Shown: positions 36,504 through 47,300 of the stretch, piece by piece
How positions within the stretch are numbered: position 1 is the stretch's first letter
Layout: every line of letters starts with the position of its first letter
DNA from: Patella vulgata
Lineage: Eukaryota; Mollusca; Gastropoda; Patellidae
Reading direction: 5' to 3'
NCBI RefSeq assembly: GCF_932274485.2
Contig: NC_065879.2
Location: forward strand, 45,370,936-45,434,935
Length of the DNA stretch: 64,000 nucleotides
Notes under the pieces: generated by a model
Seen by the model: only the letters and a program-made list of their open reading frames with translations
Databases searched by the model: none
Told to the model about the DNA's origin: nothing
Position numbers and translations under genes: made by a program

Positions 36504-37968
36504 TATTTTTATACGCCCAGATTTTCATGTGGACATATTGTCGTCGCCCCTGTCCGCCCGGACGGCCATCCACAATTTGTTTGTGGACACTCTACAGGTC
36601 ACAATTCTTATCCGATTTTGCCGAAACTTGAAATATAGGTTTATCTCCAAAAGATCTCGGTGGCTTTCGATATTGGCATGTATCGGATCGAAACTTCATG
36701 GATTATGGCCCCTGTTTGTATGAAAAATCACGTTTTTAGCTTGTGGACCCTATAGAGGTCACAATTTTAATCCTATTTTGATGAAACTTGAAATGTAAGT
36801 TTATAACCCAAATATCTTGGTTCCTTTCGATATTCACGTATATCGGACCGTAACTTCCTGAATTATGCCCCCTGATTGTACTAAAAATCGTGTTTTTAGC
36901 TTGTGGACCCTATAGAGGTCATAATTTTTATCCAATTTAAAAAAAACATATTATTATATCACTATTACACCCTAAGGACGGCTGAGTTCGAATTTCGTAA
37001 AAATCGGCCCAAAACTGACAGACAAAATGGCTGCCGTTCGTTATCAAATAGCGTAAAAATATGGTATATCAAGGTTGTGGACCCTATAGAGGTCACAATT
37101 TTAATCCTATTTTGATGAAACTTGAAATGCAAGTTTATAACCCAAAGATCTCGGTTCCTTTCAATATTCGCGCATATCGGACCGTAACTTCCTGAATTAT
37201 GGCCCATGATTGTACGAAAAATCGCGTTTTTAGCTTGTGAACCCTATAGAGGTCATAATTTTTATCCAATTTAAAAAAACGTTTTAGTATTTCACCGTTA
37301 CACCCTAAGGATGGCTGAGTTCAAATTTCGTGAAAATCGGCCCAAAACTGACAGACAAAATGGCCGCCCTTCGTTCTCAAATAGCATAAAAATATGGTAT
37401 ATCAAGGTTGTGGACCCTATATAGGTCACAATGTTCTTCTGATTTTGATGAAACTTGAAATATAAGTTTATAACCCACTGATCTTGGTTCCTTTCTATAT
37501 TCGCGCATATCGGATTGTAACTTTCTGAATTATGGCCCCTGATTGTACAAAAAATCGCGTTTTTTTAGCTTCAGGTCCCTCTAGAGGTCACAATTATTAT
37601 CCGATTTAAAAAAAACGTTTGAATATATCACCTGTTCACCCTAAGGACGGCTGAGTTCGAATTTCGTGAAAATTGGACCAAAACTGACAGACAAAATGGC
37701 CACCCCTCGTACTCAAATAGCGTAAAAATATGGTATATCAAGGTTGTGGACCCTCTGGCTCTAGAGGTGACAATGTTCTTCTGATTTTGATGAAACTTGA
37801 AATGTAAGTTTATAACCCAAAGATCTTGGTTCCTTTCGATATTTTAGCATATCTGATCTTAACTTCCTGAATTATGGCCCCTGATTGTACGAAAAATTGC
37901 TTTTCATTTAGATTGTTCTCTATCCATCTCTAGCAAAATGTGGGCGTGTCCTGCCTGGCAGCCACTGG
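36504..37968 (+). mobile_element. dimeric ~335-bp array element, copy 1
   Basis: The left end is TATTTTTATACGCCCAGATT with CCCCTGTCCGCCCGGACGGC following. The right end is TGTCCTGCCTGGCAGCCACT. Between them, units start with TTGTGGACCCTATAGAGGTC at about 36741, 36900, 37075, 37236, 37408, 37569 and 37744. Spacings alternate between ~160 and ~174 bp, so two related half-units A (with GAAACTTGAAATGTAAGTTT) and B (with AAAACTGACAGACAAAATGG) alternate. No transposase is encoded. Open frames within it recur in every copy and are not genes. Confidence 0.85.
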
Positions 37969-38334
37969 TATATGTGTATAGGTGACATGTCAAATGCATC
38001 TAAATCGACCATTTGCCAGGAAGTTAATGTCATTGATCTATTTATAACTCATGCAACCGACCAATTTATGACGTAATTCGCATACCAAAATTGTTTTATG
38101 ACGTTAGAGAGCATAGTAGTCTCAATTTACCATTCACAATGTGCTTTGACTCATTCTTGACTTTTGCTTACGTAAGAATGGTCTTGAGAATTTTCTAGAG
38201 ATGGTATTTTATAAAGTTTCTTACATAAGAAAAAGTGAAGCATGACTTTTTGCTTACTTTAAGAATTTTCTAGGAACTGGGCCCTGGACACAACTTACCA
38301 AATATTCCTACACGAAACAAGGGCCAAAGCTATT

Positions 38335-38785
38335 TTTAGTCTTTCTCTCCCTTTTTCTTTTTCCCCCTTTTGCATGGCGATATTTGTTGACTTTTTGGTG
38401 TAGAATTGAAGAAAAGGTTTTGAAAATACATTTTCTACCAGGTTTTGGTGAATATTCATGATTTTGAGCAGAAGGATACAAGAGTTGAGAGGTTGGTTAG
38501 GTAGGGCTGAAAATTGCATGTTTACTTGTCTCTACTTCCAGCAAGTTTTTCATGAAGAACCTCATACATGCTTTTGGGCAAGAGGTTGCAACATGTTGCT
38601 CCATCTGTGGTAGAAAGTGTTCTACCCAACGAAAATTTGGGAAAAAGTTAGAGCCAGTATACGAAACAAGAATTAACATTAAAGTCAATGGGGAAATCAT
38701 TAGTGGTCTGTGGCCATCTAGGTGGTACTGGATAACCGTTAGTATGAAAATATTTAGCACGAATTTGAAGATCCAGTATTGTGCC
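38335..38785 (+). repeat. dispersed repeat family C, copy 2 with 3' terminus
   Basis: It shares its body with 17330-17695 and 62635-62830 (inverse). Its right end is TTGAAGATCCAGTATTGTGC at about 38766-38785. That terminus equals the inverted-repeat end of the MITE beginning at 38804, so the two elements may be related. An ORF of 139 codons crosses both and is not a gene. Confidence 0.65.
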
Positions 38786-38803
38786 GAATGTCATGTGAAG
38801 ATC

Positions 38804-39192
38804 GCACAATACTGGATCTTCAATGAGTTACTTTCTATTTTTCACTCGGCAACCGGCTGCAGATTTCACTCGGCCAACTACTATAAAGTAACAAACTTCA
38901 TTTACATTACCCAGGTCAGAAAATCTCCTCAGAAAATAAAAGACAACTGTTTAGTGTTTGTAGCCCAATAAATATAAGAAGCTGACGCCGTTAAAAACAG
39001 TGTTAGCCTAAACATCAGAATATTGCGCCAAAAGCAAACCAGTTAAAAATATAATTTGCGGGTCACGGAAAGATAACTCTGTTTGGAAACATGGTTTGGT
39101 GTAGAGGAGTAACCGAAGTTGGCCGAGTGAAATCTGCAGCCGGTTGCCGAGTGAAAAATAGAAAGTAACTCATTGAAGATCCAGTATTGTGC
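38804..39192. mobile_element. young Mutator-like MITE with perfect 76-bp inverted repeats
   Basis: The arms 38804-38879 and 39117-39192 are exact reverse complements over all 76 bases, starting GCACAATACTGGATCTTCAA. They surround a 237-bp interior with no coding content. The 9-bp sequence GTGAAGATC stands directly outside both ends (38795-38803 and 39193-39201), an exact target duplication. Long inverted repeats with 9-bp duplication fit the Mutator (MULE) superfamily. Perfect arms and duplication mean a recent insertion. Mobilisation must depend on a transposase encoded elsewhere. Confidence 0.92.
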
Positions 39193-39201
39193 GTGAAGAT
39201 C

Positions 39202-40013
39202 CAGTATTGTGCGCTTGACGGTGGGGATGTAAGTTATTTTTCTTACTGGTACACAGCCGTGCAATTTAGTTAGATTTATTGCAACGGTTAAACTAACAAC
39301 TTTCGGACACTAAAGCGCTCGACAGTGTTGTCAAAGCAACTATCATCTACTGCCTGCACAAAAATAACGTGCTCAAATAAATCCTGTAATATTGTGTAGG
39401 GGAGGTAACTCCAAAACAAGCTATCATCAGGTTGCAGATCACCAAATGTTTTCCGATGCACAGACTTTATTATATTAATTCTTGTCTTTTTTGCCAAAGT
39501 CTATCTTGGGGTTAACTCGCCTCACCAGTAATGCCTGTCAATGTCTAGCATCTAGCATAGCTTGATTAAGGTTAGCAAAAGCCGAATATTTATATTATAT
39601 ACATGGGCGTGGCCCGTCCCCCCTTAAAATCGGAAGGGTGTGGATGAATAGGTCTCTGTCCCCCCCCCCCTTGATTTTGATCGCCAGGACAGATTTTCAG
39701 GTTTATATCCACATGAATGTCCCGTTATGAAGGCTATCTTACCACTGCCTTGGGTCTCGCCACAGTAATTCATCTTCAAGATATCTTCCTCCTTAATTGT
39801 AGGTAGTCAATTTTACTATATCGTCATCATATTACCCCTAGTTACAACTTTCATCGAAATAGCACTGGTAAACTGTTTGTAATTATTATTTTGGTTTGGT
39901 AATGAAAGGTTCCAGGGTTCGTCCGTCCCCCCCAAAAGTTATGAGAAATCCACGCCCTTGATTATATAGCAGAGGAGAGACATGACCCTTGACGTGAACT
40001 CCCACTATAATTT
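39202..40013. other. stretch without recognised genes
   Basis: CCAGTATTGTGC at 39201-39212 repeats the MITE terminus just outside the element. C runs occur at about 39658-39670. No gene was recognised. Confidence 0.4.
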
Positions 40014-40092
40014 GTCAGATCTTTATGTAGTGTAGACCATCGAAAGTATAAAAAAAACGAAATATAGATCTGTATTTTAATCAGATTGTGTT
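40014..40092 (-). repeat. fragment of the AATCTG Mutator-like MITE
   Basis: CGAAATATAGATCTGTATTT then TAATCAGATTG at about 40058-40088 is the inverted left end of the family described at 16130. Only about 80 bp remain. Confidence 0.75.
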
Positions 40093-40593
40093 TGTTTAAA
40101 GTAATGAAAATGATAGAGATAACCAAAGCAAACAAAGAATGCAAACACATGTATACATCCAGTCTGTTGGGCTAGCTTAGCTTATCATTTTAAACAAATA
40201 ATGCAGTCATGTATTGTATCACGTTTGCTTGTATGATGTTATTTAAATGATTATGTTGCAATAATTTCTACTTAAAGTGAAAATGATTGTGTGATTAGTG
40301 GTCAACGAATTTTAAAGAGACCTCTTCACCTATCAAACATTCATTAATTTAACATCATAGCATATATTTAGAATATTAGTAGCCTAGAATTGTCGAGGAA
40401 CCAAGCAACGTATGTGTGATCTTACTCCAATACCCTTCAAATTCAGTTTAATCTTGAGTATTTTCAAAATAAGACCTGGTCCTTGGAATGGATCGGTTGA
40501 TTGGACACAATTTGATAAATTCTTTAAATTGAGATAGGTTTGCATTAATGTGAGATAAACTTCATTGTATAGAAACACCCTTTTAGTAAATAA

Positions 40594-41384
40594 ACCAGCG
40601 GCTGCCAGGCAGGATACTCCCACATTTTCGAGAGATAGATAGAGAACAAGCTAAAAAGAAAGTGATTTTTCCTACAATCAAGGACCATAATTCAGGAAGT
40701 TACGGTCCGATATGCGCGAATATCGAAAGGAACCGAGATCTTTGGGTTATAAACTTACATTTCAAGTTTCAACAAAATCGGATAAAAATTGTGACCTCTA
40801 TAGGGTCCACAACCTTGATATACCATATTTTTACGCTATTTGAGAACCAAGGGCGGCCATTTTGTCTGTCAGTTTTGGGCTGATTTTCACGAAATTTGAA
40901 CTCAGCCATCCTTATGGTGTAACAGTGATATAATAATACGGTTTTTTTTTTAAATCAGATAAAAATTATGACCTCTATAGGGTCCACAAGCTAAAAACGC
41001 GATTTTTCGTACAATCAGGGGCCATAATTCAGGAAGTTATGGTCCGATATGCATGAATATCGAAAGGAACTGAGACCTTTGGGTTATAAACATACATTTT
41101 ACGTTTCAACAAAATCGGATAAAAATTGTGACATCTATAGGGTCCACAAGCTAAAAACGTGATTTTTCGTACAAACAGGGGCCATAATCCATGAAGTTTC
41201 AATCCGATACATGACATTATTGAAAGCAACCGAGCTCTTTTGGAGATAAACCTATATTTCAAGTTTCATCAAAATCGGATAAGAATTGTGACCTGTAGAG
41301 TGTCCACAAACAAATTGTGGACGTCCAGACGGACAGGGCCGACGACAATATACGTCCACATGAAATTGTGGGCGTATAAAAATA
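40594..41384 (-). mobile_element. dimeric ~335-bp array element, copy 2
   Basis: Inverted relative to copies 1 and 3: the terminus CCAGCGGCTGCCAGGCAGGA is at 40594 and the opposite end GGGCGTATAAAAATA at about 41370-41384. Fewer units are present (about two and a half dimers). The half-units and the GTCCAGACGGACAGGGC block next to the second end are conserved. Confidence 0.85.
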
Positions 41385-41627
41385 AAAGGGAAAATAAATA
41401 AACAAAACATAGGTCTAATAATATGTAATTTCAATAGGAAATGAAATAGAAATACAAGATGTGTAATACAATTATTGCATGAAACTTAAAAAAAAATATG
41501 TTCATAGTAAAGTTTTGAAATTGTTGGTAGGATGTTAAAATCAAGGGTACTGATACCAGCTTCTCAGAGATTTGTGTTTCTGGGCAGAAGAGAAGAAAAT
41601 GATTTTCATACTCAACTTATAATAATG

Positions 41628-43172
41628 CAATATATACTATTCAAAAAAAGTAGGGGATATTTGATTTTGGGGGCATAATACTAAAATATGCAAATGACTA
41701 CGAAAAAAGTCACTATAGAACCTAACAGAAGAAACATTTCCAGTTACATGTGACGCCCAAACGCACCAATAGCTACCGCATGGAATGCAGGTGATGCTTG
41801 GGATCATCATGGGGGTCCAACCCAAGATTTGCACGACTCTGACTTTGAATGTTACAGTCATTGTGGCATTGAATTCCAGGGTGGAAACATCAGTTTAATT
41901 GTTTTAGTGACCAGAAAACAAATTTTGATATGCGTCGGCTTACCCAAAATGAAAGGTTACGTGCCCTTGGCATGCTACAGATCGGCACAACACAGGCGGT
42001 TGTGGCGCGGACGATGAATGTTTCTCAGTCTGTCATAAGCAGGCTATGGTCCAGATACCGTGATACACAATCTGTACAGGACAGACCACGCTCAGGTCGA
42101 CCAAGGGCGACAACTCAAGCCCAGGATCGATTTATCCGTACCTTGGCCTTGAGAAATCATGTCATCACAGCAAATCAGATCAGTGCTCGTCTTCAAACAG
42201 ACACTGGTGTGAGAGTGAGTGGCCAGACGATTCGGAATCGACTGCATAGGGGTCACCTTCGCGCCCGACGTCCTCGCGTGATCCCTTGTTTGAGAGATCA
42301 TCACATTCAGGCAAGACGTCGTTGGTGTAGGGATCGTCAACACTGGGATAATCGATGCTGGAGCAATGTGATGTTTTCAGATGAGTCAAGATTCACTGTT
42401 GATTTTTTGGACAGACGTAGGAGGGTGTGGCGTCGTCGAAACGAGCGCTTCCAAGACGTTAACGTCATCAGACATGATCGATTTGGGGGTGGTTCTGTTA
42501 TGGTGTGGGGAGGCATCACTGTTGCTGGAAGAACGGCTTTACATGTTGTTGCAGGGCGTGTTACAGGCCAGTACTACCGGGACAACATCTTGGCAGTCCA
42601 TGTTGTGCCGTTCGCACGACGTCATGGCCGCCGTTTCATCTTCCAGGATGACAACGCAAGATGTCACAGGGCCAGGATCGTTACAGGTTACCTCCAATAA
42701 CAGAACATCACCACATTACCTTGGCCAGCACTGAGTCCCGACCTCTCCCCCATCGAACATGTCTGGGACATGCTTGGACAGAGGTTACGTCAACGTCAAC
42801 AACGTCCTGCCAATGTCCAAGAACTTGCTGCTGCGTTGCAACAGGAATGGGACAATCTGGACCAAAATGACCTTAGACGTCTCATTAGGAGTATGCCACG
42901 TCGGATCAATGCTTGTTTGGCAAACAGAGGAGGATTTACCCGTTACTGACTTGGTTGTGATGCTGTGGTAACTTTGCTGTTTGACCCCGGGTATCATTTT
43001 ACCCTTATACTGGTCAGTCTGTGCCTTACTTAGTCTAATGATCATTTGGAATAAATCGATGAATGTGAACTTCATTTCATTTTGTCATTTGTTTCTTCGT
43101 CAGTTTCATTAGGTGACTTTAATAACACTTAAAAATCAAATATCCCCTACTTTTTTTGAATAGTATATATTG
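41628..43172 (+). mobile_element. Tc1-like DNA transposon, nearly intact and young
   Basis: The ends are perfect inverted repeats of about 41 bp. The left is CAATATATACTATTCAAAAA then AAGTAGGGGATATTTGATTTT; the right, 43132-43172, is its exact reverse complement. The flanking TATA makes the exact TA target duplication ambiguous. One transposase gene lies between them on the plus strand with a single in-frame stop. This is a different family from those at 11-14 kb, although the end resembles theirs (CTTCAAAAAAGTAGG). Confidence 0.92.
41930..42949 (+). pseudogene. Tc1-family DD34E transposase, one premature stop
   Basis: It reads as one frame from ATG at 41930 to TGA at 42947-42949, 339 codons, the normal length for Tc1 transposases, with one internal TAA at 42698-42700. 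Residues ~1-60 hold the first helix-turn-helix (RALGMLQIGTTQAVVARTMN). A GRPR linker (RPRSGRPRATT) and a second helical region (QTIRNRLHRGHLRARRPRV) follow. The catalytic domain has MFSDESRF (first Asp), FIFQDDNARCH (second Asp) and SPDLSPIEHVW (Glu), with 34 residues between the last two. The premature stop falls between the second Asp and the Glu, so the product from 41930 would lack the Glu and be inactive. With no frameshift and only this stop, the copy is very recent; a stop-free sister copy may exist elsewhere in the genome. Confidence 0.9.
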
Positions 43173-43880
43173 AAAAAATATAGAGTTGTTCAATGGTTGT
43201 GGCCCCCTTTTGTCTCTGTGTTTGTCTAATCTTTTGTTTTCTACGTTTTGTTATGTCATAATTTTCGGTTCACAATACGCAATATTTCAGCCTTCAATTG
43301 CTTTTATCTTTCGTACATGTTATTTGAATATTCTAGAGTTTTCATTATCAGATATGAAGGCAAATAATGTGCTGAGATAATATTTTATTGGTATAATAAT
43401 CAGAAGGGGGTGGGTGTATAATCAGAAGGGGGTGGGTGTATATAGGTTAAATAAACAGAATGTAACAAAATATACAAGCTATCAACAACTTGATACAAGT
43501 GATAAGATACATGTATATGCATCCCCCAATTCGAAATATTTATGTTGTTAATATTTTAAGATTGGTACGGTAGACCAATTTTTCCACGGACCAGATATGA
43601 TCAAGCGAATGATGACTCAACATTATTTTAATAAATATATAAGGAAAGATCTATAACAGGTGAATTATTTCATGCTTGGTGGTTGAATAGAGAGGTGAGG
43701 ATTGATGTGCCAGCAGTTTGTAATGGTCTTGAAGCGAGCACCAAAGATGCAAATTTGCTGGAGGGGTTCTGGTTACTCTTGAAAGATTTTGGCTCCATTT
43801 TATGTAAACTCGAGAAATTGAGTGGTATCAATTGTATACTTTTTCACAATTGAAAGAAACACATATCTCAAATATTTATC
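43173..43880. other. upstream flank of the CRYZ-like gene
   Basis: It holds two copies of a 21-bp repeat with AATCAGAAGGGGGTGGGTGT at about 43398-43440. No promoter element could be identified with confidence. Confidence 0.4.
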
Positions 43881-43895
43881 TTTCATCCAGTTTGG

Positions 43896-44213
43896 GGAGC
43901 CATGGTGACTAATTGGGTAAACGCTGGCTTGCTATCCTGGATGTCACGTGTTCGATCCCTGCATTGGCCGAGAAAGTTCATCAGGATTTTCTGGCAGCTG
44001 TCTAGATGTTCGGATGATACGAAAAACCGAGGACCCGTATATACATTGGCGTGCACATAAAAGATGCCCTGGCAGTTAGAATTCGATATAAGAGTAAGCC
44101 ATAGTGCTGCTGTACGGGCAAAATTTACCTCATAGCACATTGTATGATGTATGCCCGTATTGGTTAGCCCAGTCGTAGCAGAACAGTAGGACGTTGAACC
44201 CCATTTTATTTTA
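43896..44213 (+). repeat. SINE family A with 15-bp target duplication, next to CRYZ-like exon 1
   Basis: Full copy: head GGAGCCATGGTGACTAATTG, B-box GTGTTCGATCCC near 43949, and tail CCCCATTTTATTTTA. The 15-bp duplication TTTCATCCAGTTTGG lies at 43881-43895 and 44214-44228. The element ends 42 bp before the ATG of the CRYZ-like gene, so it lies in the 5' UTR, in a 5' UTR intron or in the proximal promoter. The tail followed by TTTCATCCAG makes a pyrimidine-rich tract with an AG at 44222-44223 that could act as a 3' splice site. Confidence 0.9.
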
Positions 44214-44255
44214 TTTCATCCAGTTTGGAGAAAGAAAAAGTAATAAAACTTAAAA

Positions 44256-44345
44256 ATGAAGGGTATTAGTGTCAAGAAATTTGGTGGTCCTGAGGTTTTG
44301 ACTGTAGATAATAATCTTCCAATTCCATCCTTCACTGAAGATGAG
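44256..44345 (+). CDS. CRYZ: CRYZ-like coding exon 1
   Basis: Thirty codons from ATG to ...TEDE, then the donor GTAAGC. The exon lies between a SINE ending at 44213 (with its duplication to 44228) and a tandem-array element beginning about 11 bp past the donor. Any 5' UTR exon further upstream is not determined. Confidence 0.9.
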
Positions 44346-47300
44346 GTAAGCCATCAATATTTATACGTATTATGCCGTCGCCCCTGTCCATCCGGACGTC
44401 CGTCTAAGATTGTTTGTGGACTCTCTACAGGTCACAATTCTTATCCGATTTTGACGAAACTTGAAATATAGGTTTATCCCCAAAAGATCTCGGCTGCTTT
44501 CGATATTGGCATGTATTGAACGAAACTTCATGGATTATGGCTCCTGTTAGTACGAAAAATCACGTTTTTAGCTTGTGGAACCTATAGAGGTCACAATTTT
44601 ATCCGATTTTGTTGAAACTTGAAATGTAAGTTTATAACCCAAAGATCTCAGTTCCTTTCGATATTTGCGCATATAGGACAGTAACTTCCTGAATTATGGC
44701 CCCTGATTGTACGAAAAATCACGTTTTTAGATTGTGGACCCTATAGAAGTCATAATTTTTATCCGATTTAAAAAAACGTTCTATTATATCACCGTTACAC
44801 CCTAAGGATGACTGAGTTCGAATTTCGTGAAAATCAGCACAAAATTGACAGACAAAATGGCCGCCATTCGTTCCCAAATAGTGTAAGAATATGGTATATC
44901 AAGGTTGTGGACCCTATAGGGGTCACAATTTTTATCCGATTTTGTTGAAACTTGAAATGTAAGTTTATAACCCAAAGATCTCGGTTCCTTTCGATATTCG
45001 TGCATATCGGACCGTAATTTCCTGAATTATGACCCCTGATTGTACGAAAAATCACGTTTTTAGCTTGTGGACCCTATAGAAGTCATAATTTTTACCCGAT
45101 TTAAAAAAACGTATTATTATATCACCATTACACCCAATTTATCCGATTATCCGATTTAAAAAAACGTTCTATTATATCACCGTTACACCCTAAGGATGAC
45201 TGAAAATCGGCCCAAAATTGACAGACAAAATGGCCGTCGTTCGTTCTCAAATAGCGTAAGAAAATGGTATATCAAGGTTGTGGACCCCATAGAGTTCACA
45301 ATTTTTATCCGATTTTGTTGAAACTTGAAATGTAAGTCTATAACCCAAAGATCTCGGTTCCTGTCGATATTCGCGCATATTGGACCGTAATTTCCTGAAT
45401 TATGGCCCCTGATTGTACGAAAAATCGCGTTTTTAGCTTGTGGACCCTATAGAGGTCATAATTTTTATCCGATTTAAAAAAACGTATTATTATATCACCG
45501 TTACACCCTAAGGACGACTGAGATTGAATTTCGTGAAAATTGGCCCAAAATTGACAGACAAAATGGCCGCCGTTCGTTCTGGAATAGCATAAGAATATGT
45601 TATATCAAGGTTGTGGACCCTACAGAGGTCACAATTTTTATCCGATTTTGTTGAAACTTGAAATGTAAGTTTATAACCCAAAGATCTTGGTTCCTTTCGA
45701 TATTCGCACATATCGGACCGTAAATTCCTGATTGTACGAAAAATTGCGTTTTTTGGCTTGTGGATCCTATAGAGGTCATAATTTTTATCCGATTTAAAAA
45801 AACGTATTATTATATCACCGTTACACCCTGAGGACGACTGAGTTCGAATTTCGTGAAAATCGGCCCAAAATTGACAGACAAAATGGCTGCCATTCGTTCA
45901 GTTCCTTTCGATATATGCGCATATCGAATTGTAATTTCCTGAATTATGGCCCTTGATTGTAGGAAAAATCACTTTCTTGGGCGTATCCTGCCTGGCAGCC
46001 GCTGGTTGAATTTACTGACAAAAATTTTCTCAGATACCTACTTTATGTTATATTGCTTGATAACCTTTCCTTTTCGAAGCTCTGCCAGAAACTTTATAAT
46101 TAATAACAGACTATATGCAAATATAGAAATAATACAAACCCTAGTCTTCAATGTGGAATTTTTTTTCGTTATTAATAATTTAGATTTTTTTTGAAGGGAG
46201 GCGGGGGGTCTTCATGACGTTAGTGGATTTTTTGAATAAACTGTATTCTGTTTGATGTGGGGTGGGGGATTATCTACTGAAAAGGACACTTATTTAGAAT
46301 GTAAACTATTTATATTTAACTTTTGTTTTCTGCAACCAAACAACAGATAAGTTAAAACTTAGTTTAATTCCTTCTGTCACAGTAGCTCGAAATGCCACAA
46401 TCTGATTAAAATACAGATCTATATTTCGTTTTGTTTTTTATACTTACGATGGGCTCTACTACATGGAGATCTGACCAGTTGTACTGGGAGGTTGTGTCAG
46501 GGGTCATATGAGCGGCTTTTTATCCTATAACGTCAGACATTGATTAATCAAACAGTGTTGCCGTTTTTAGTGGTTTACCCAATGTTCCGTGCATAGCACG
46601 CCAAGAACTCGCAGTAACAGACCAATACATTGGCTAATTCCTCGCATCAACTAGATCGCCTCTTAAGTATTATTTAACAACCCTTCCAGATCCTAGTGTT
46701 GTGAAGACAAGTAAAACGAAATTTTGAACTATAAAAACGAAACAAAATAGGATCTGTGTTTTAAACAGATTGGAAACACCACTGTCCTGGTAAAATTTCC
46801 CTCATAGCACACTGCATGATACCCGTTTTTATTAGCCTGTTTGCTGCAGAAAAATAGGAAACTAAATTCTATATCATTCCATTTCTGCACCAACCATGCA
46901 TTATGCAATTTATGGAAAGATAATTAAGTAATTAATGATTGTCATCTATATATATTGTGATTAAAGTAGGGGACATACATGTAAGTCTCATAATGTTAGT
47001 TTATTTCAGCTGTTGATTAAAGTGTCGGCAGCAGGTATCAATCCAGTTGATACTTATATTAGAACCGGCACCTTCCCAAACCCACCGTCTTTACCATACA
47101 CACCCGGCCTTGATGCTGCTGGCGTCGTAGAAAAAGTTGGCAAAAATGTTAAAAACTTTAAGGTAAGTAAAGAGATTAATTTTTTCTCGCTGACCATAAA
47201 AATTACATCCCCAATTATTTTCTAATTAAAAATTATTCCCATGAGATGGGTGGAGAAAGAGAAAAGGGTCCGGTAATATCTACTAAACACATCTATACAT

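Noticed and set aside
36903-37207. Frames in the 36.5-46 kb arrays that look conserved
   Set aside because: They recur because the DNA repeat recurs, on both strands and with frequent stops; no coding constraint is visible.
38552-38971. 139-codon plus-strand frame
   Set aside because: It crosses the border between repeat family C and the young MITE, so it is a chance frame.
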